Source: Candidatus Cloacimonadota bacterium
GTDB lineage: Bacteria; Cloacimonadota; Cloacimonadia; Cloacimonadales; TCS61
Direction: 5' to 3'
Length of the DNA stretch: 7,418 nucleotides
NCBI GenBank assembly: GCA_016927675.1
Contig: JAFGMF010000232.1
Span: 1-7,418 of the forward strand
Below, one piece after another: positions 6,771 to 7,418 of this stretch. Under the pieces are notes generated by a model. The model was not told the origin of the DNA and did not search any database. It worked only from the letters and a program-made list of their open reading frames with translations. Made by a program: the position numbers and the translations under genes. Position 1 is the first letter of the stretch; each line of letters begins with the position of its first letter.

Positions 6771-7418
6771 CCGGATCATCTATTTCGATAATGCAGCAAC
6801 TTCCTTCCCTAAACCTCCGGAAGTTATCGACGCTGTAGTAAGATATCTTACCCAGACAGGTGCAAATCCGGGCAGATCAGGTCATAAACTGGCTGTAGAA
6901 GCAGGACGGATAGTGTTCAATACCAGGCAGAAACTGGCTGCTCTCTTCGGAATTTCCAATCCAATGCGGGTGATTTTTACTGCTAACGCAACATCCGCCC
7001 TGAATCTGGCTATCCAGGGGATTGCCAGAGAGGGAGATCATTTTATTACAACATCCATGGAACATAACAGCACGATCAGACCTCTCAGAGAATTGCAGAA
7101 AAAAGGTCTGATCACCCTGACTATTATCCAGGCAAACAAACTTGGATTGATCGACCCTGATAAAATAACCCGGGCTATCAGAAAAAATACCAGAGCCTGT
7201 GTTATCAATCATGCTTCAAATTTAACCGGGATAGTCCAGCCAGTACAAAATATCACAGAAATCTGTAAACAAAACAGGATCATTACTGTTATTGATGCAG
7301 CTCAATCAGCCGGAACGATTCCCTTGAATCTTCAAACTGATAAAATAGATCTCCTTGGCCTGGCCGGGCACAAAGGTCTGCTCGGTCCCACGGGAACCGG
7401 TGCCCTGTTGATCTCAGA
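6757..7418 (+). CDS. Class V aminotransferase, cysteine desulfurase/selenocysteine lyase type (3' truncated)
   Basis: The frame is open from ATG 6757 to the right edge (220 codons of an expected roughly 380). The N-terminus IYFDNAATSFPKPPEV is the hallmark of the cysteine desulfurase family annotated near selenium genes (the EF2568-like group). Pyridoxal phosphate residues follow the NifS/SufS pattern: H103 in SMEHNS, N155 in NHASNLTG, D180 and Q183 in IDAAQSAG, and the Schiff-base lysine K206 in GHKGLLGPTGTG. The enzyme would release sulfur from cysteine, or selenium from selenocysteine, and could load the TusA-like carrier encoded just upstream. The catalytic cysteine loop lies beyond the edge, so desulfurase activity cannot be confirmed. 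The start is less certain: the only nearby purine-rich stretch, GGTGA at 6738, is 14 bases away, and an in-frame GTG exists at 6739. Confidence 0.9.
   Translation, partial: MSIDNRIIYFDNAATSFPKPPEVIDAVVRYLTQTGANPGRSGHKLAVEAGRIVFNTRQKLAALFGISNPMRVIFTANATSALNLAIQGIAREGDHFITTSMEHNSTIRPLRELQKKGLITLTIIQANKLGLIDPDKITRAIRKNTRACVINHASNLTGIVQPVQNITEICKQNRIITVIDAAQSAGTIPLNLQTDKIDLLGLAGHKGLLGPTGTGALLIS

Noticed and set aside
6877..7212. A 111-codon open frame on the minus strand
   Set aside because: It is antisense to the aminotransferase, whose PLP-binding motifs are intact on the plus strand.

Overview
The window carries two unrelated same-strand gene blocks separated by a repeat-rich gap of about 617 bases. 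The composition is moderate to low GC by eye. All start-site evidence fits ordinary bacterial genes: Shine-Dalgarno sequences of the AGGAG/AGGGAG type and short overlaps within each operon. The organism is a free-living bacterium with a large signalling repertoire. The gap holds small palindromic repeats starting TGTCATCCTG. From memory, such repeats are common between genes in Cloacimonadota, Bacteroidota and neighbouring groups. The phylum call is therefore only a weak inference.

Block 1 (1-4870) is a two-gene phosphorelay unit. The first gene is cut by the left edge. What remains is the end of a histidine-kinase ATPase domain followed by two receiver domains. The second gene overlaps it by 20 bases and encodes a 1295-residue protein with no evident membrane segment: receiver, coiled coil, six PAS/PAC modules, GAF, and a HisKA_2-type kinase core with phospho-acceptor His1099. 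Together the two proteins carry three receivers and at least one complete kinase core, as expected of a cytoplasmic multi-step signalling pathway.

The gap (4871-5487) has no credible gene. It contains several inverted repeats that look like degenerate, dispersed intergenic elements, a weak terminator candidate, a possible sigma-70-like promoter, and a well-formed 10-bp stem in the presumed leader of the next operon.

Block 2 (5488 to the right edge) is a tightly packed sulfur or selenium cassette. It consists of a ten-helix YeeE/YedE-type membrane protein, a 68-residue TusA/SirA-like carrier with the CPxP cysteine, and the first 220 codons of a class V aminotransferase of the cysteine desulfurase/selenocysteine lyase type. 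The layout suggests import of a sulfur or selenium compound, a small protein carrying the sulfur or selenium, and an enzyme that releases it from cysteine or selenocysteine. The sequence alone does not settle which element is handled.
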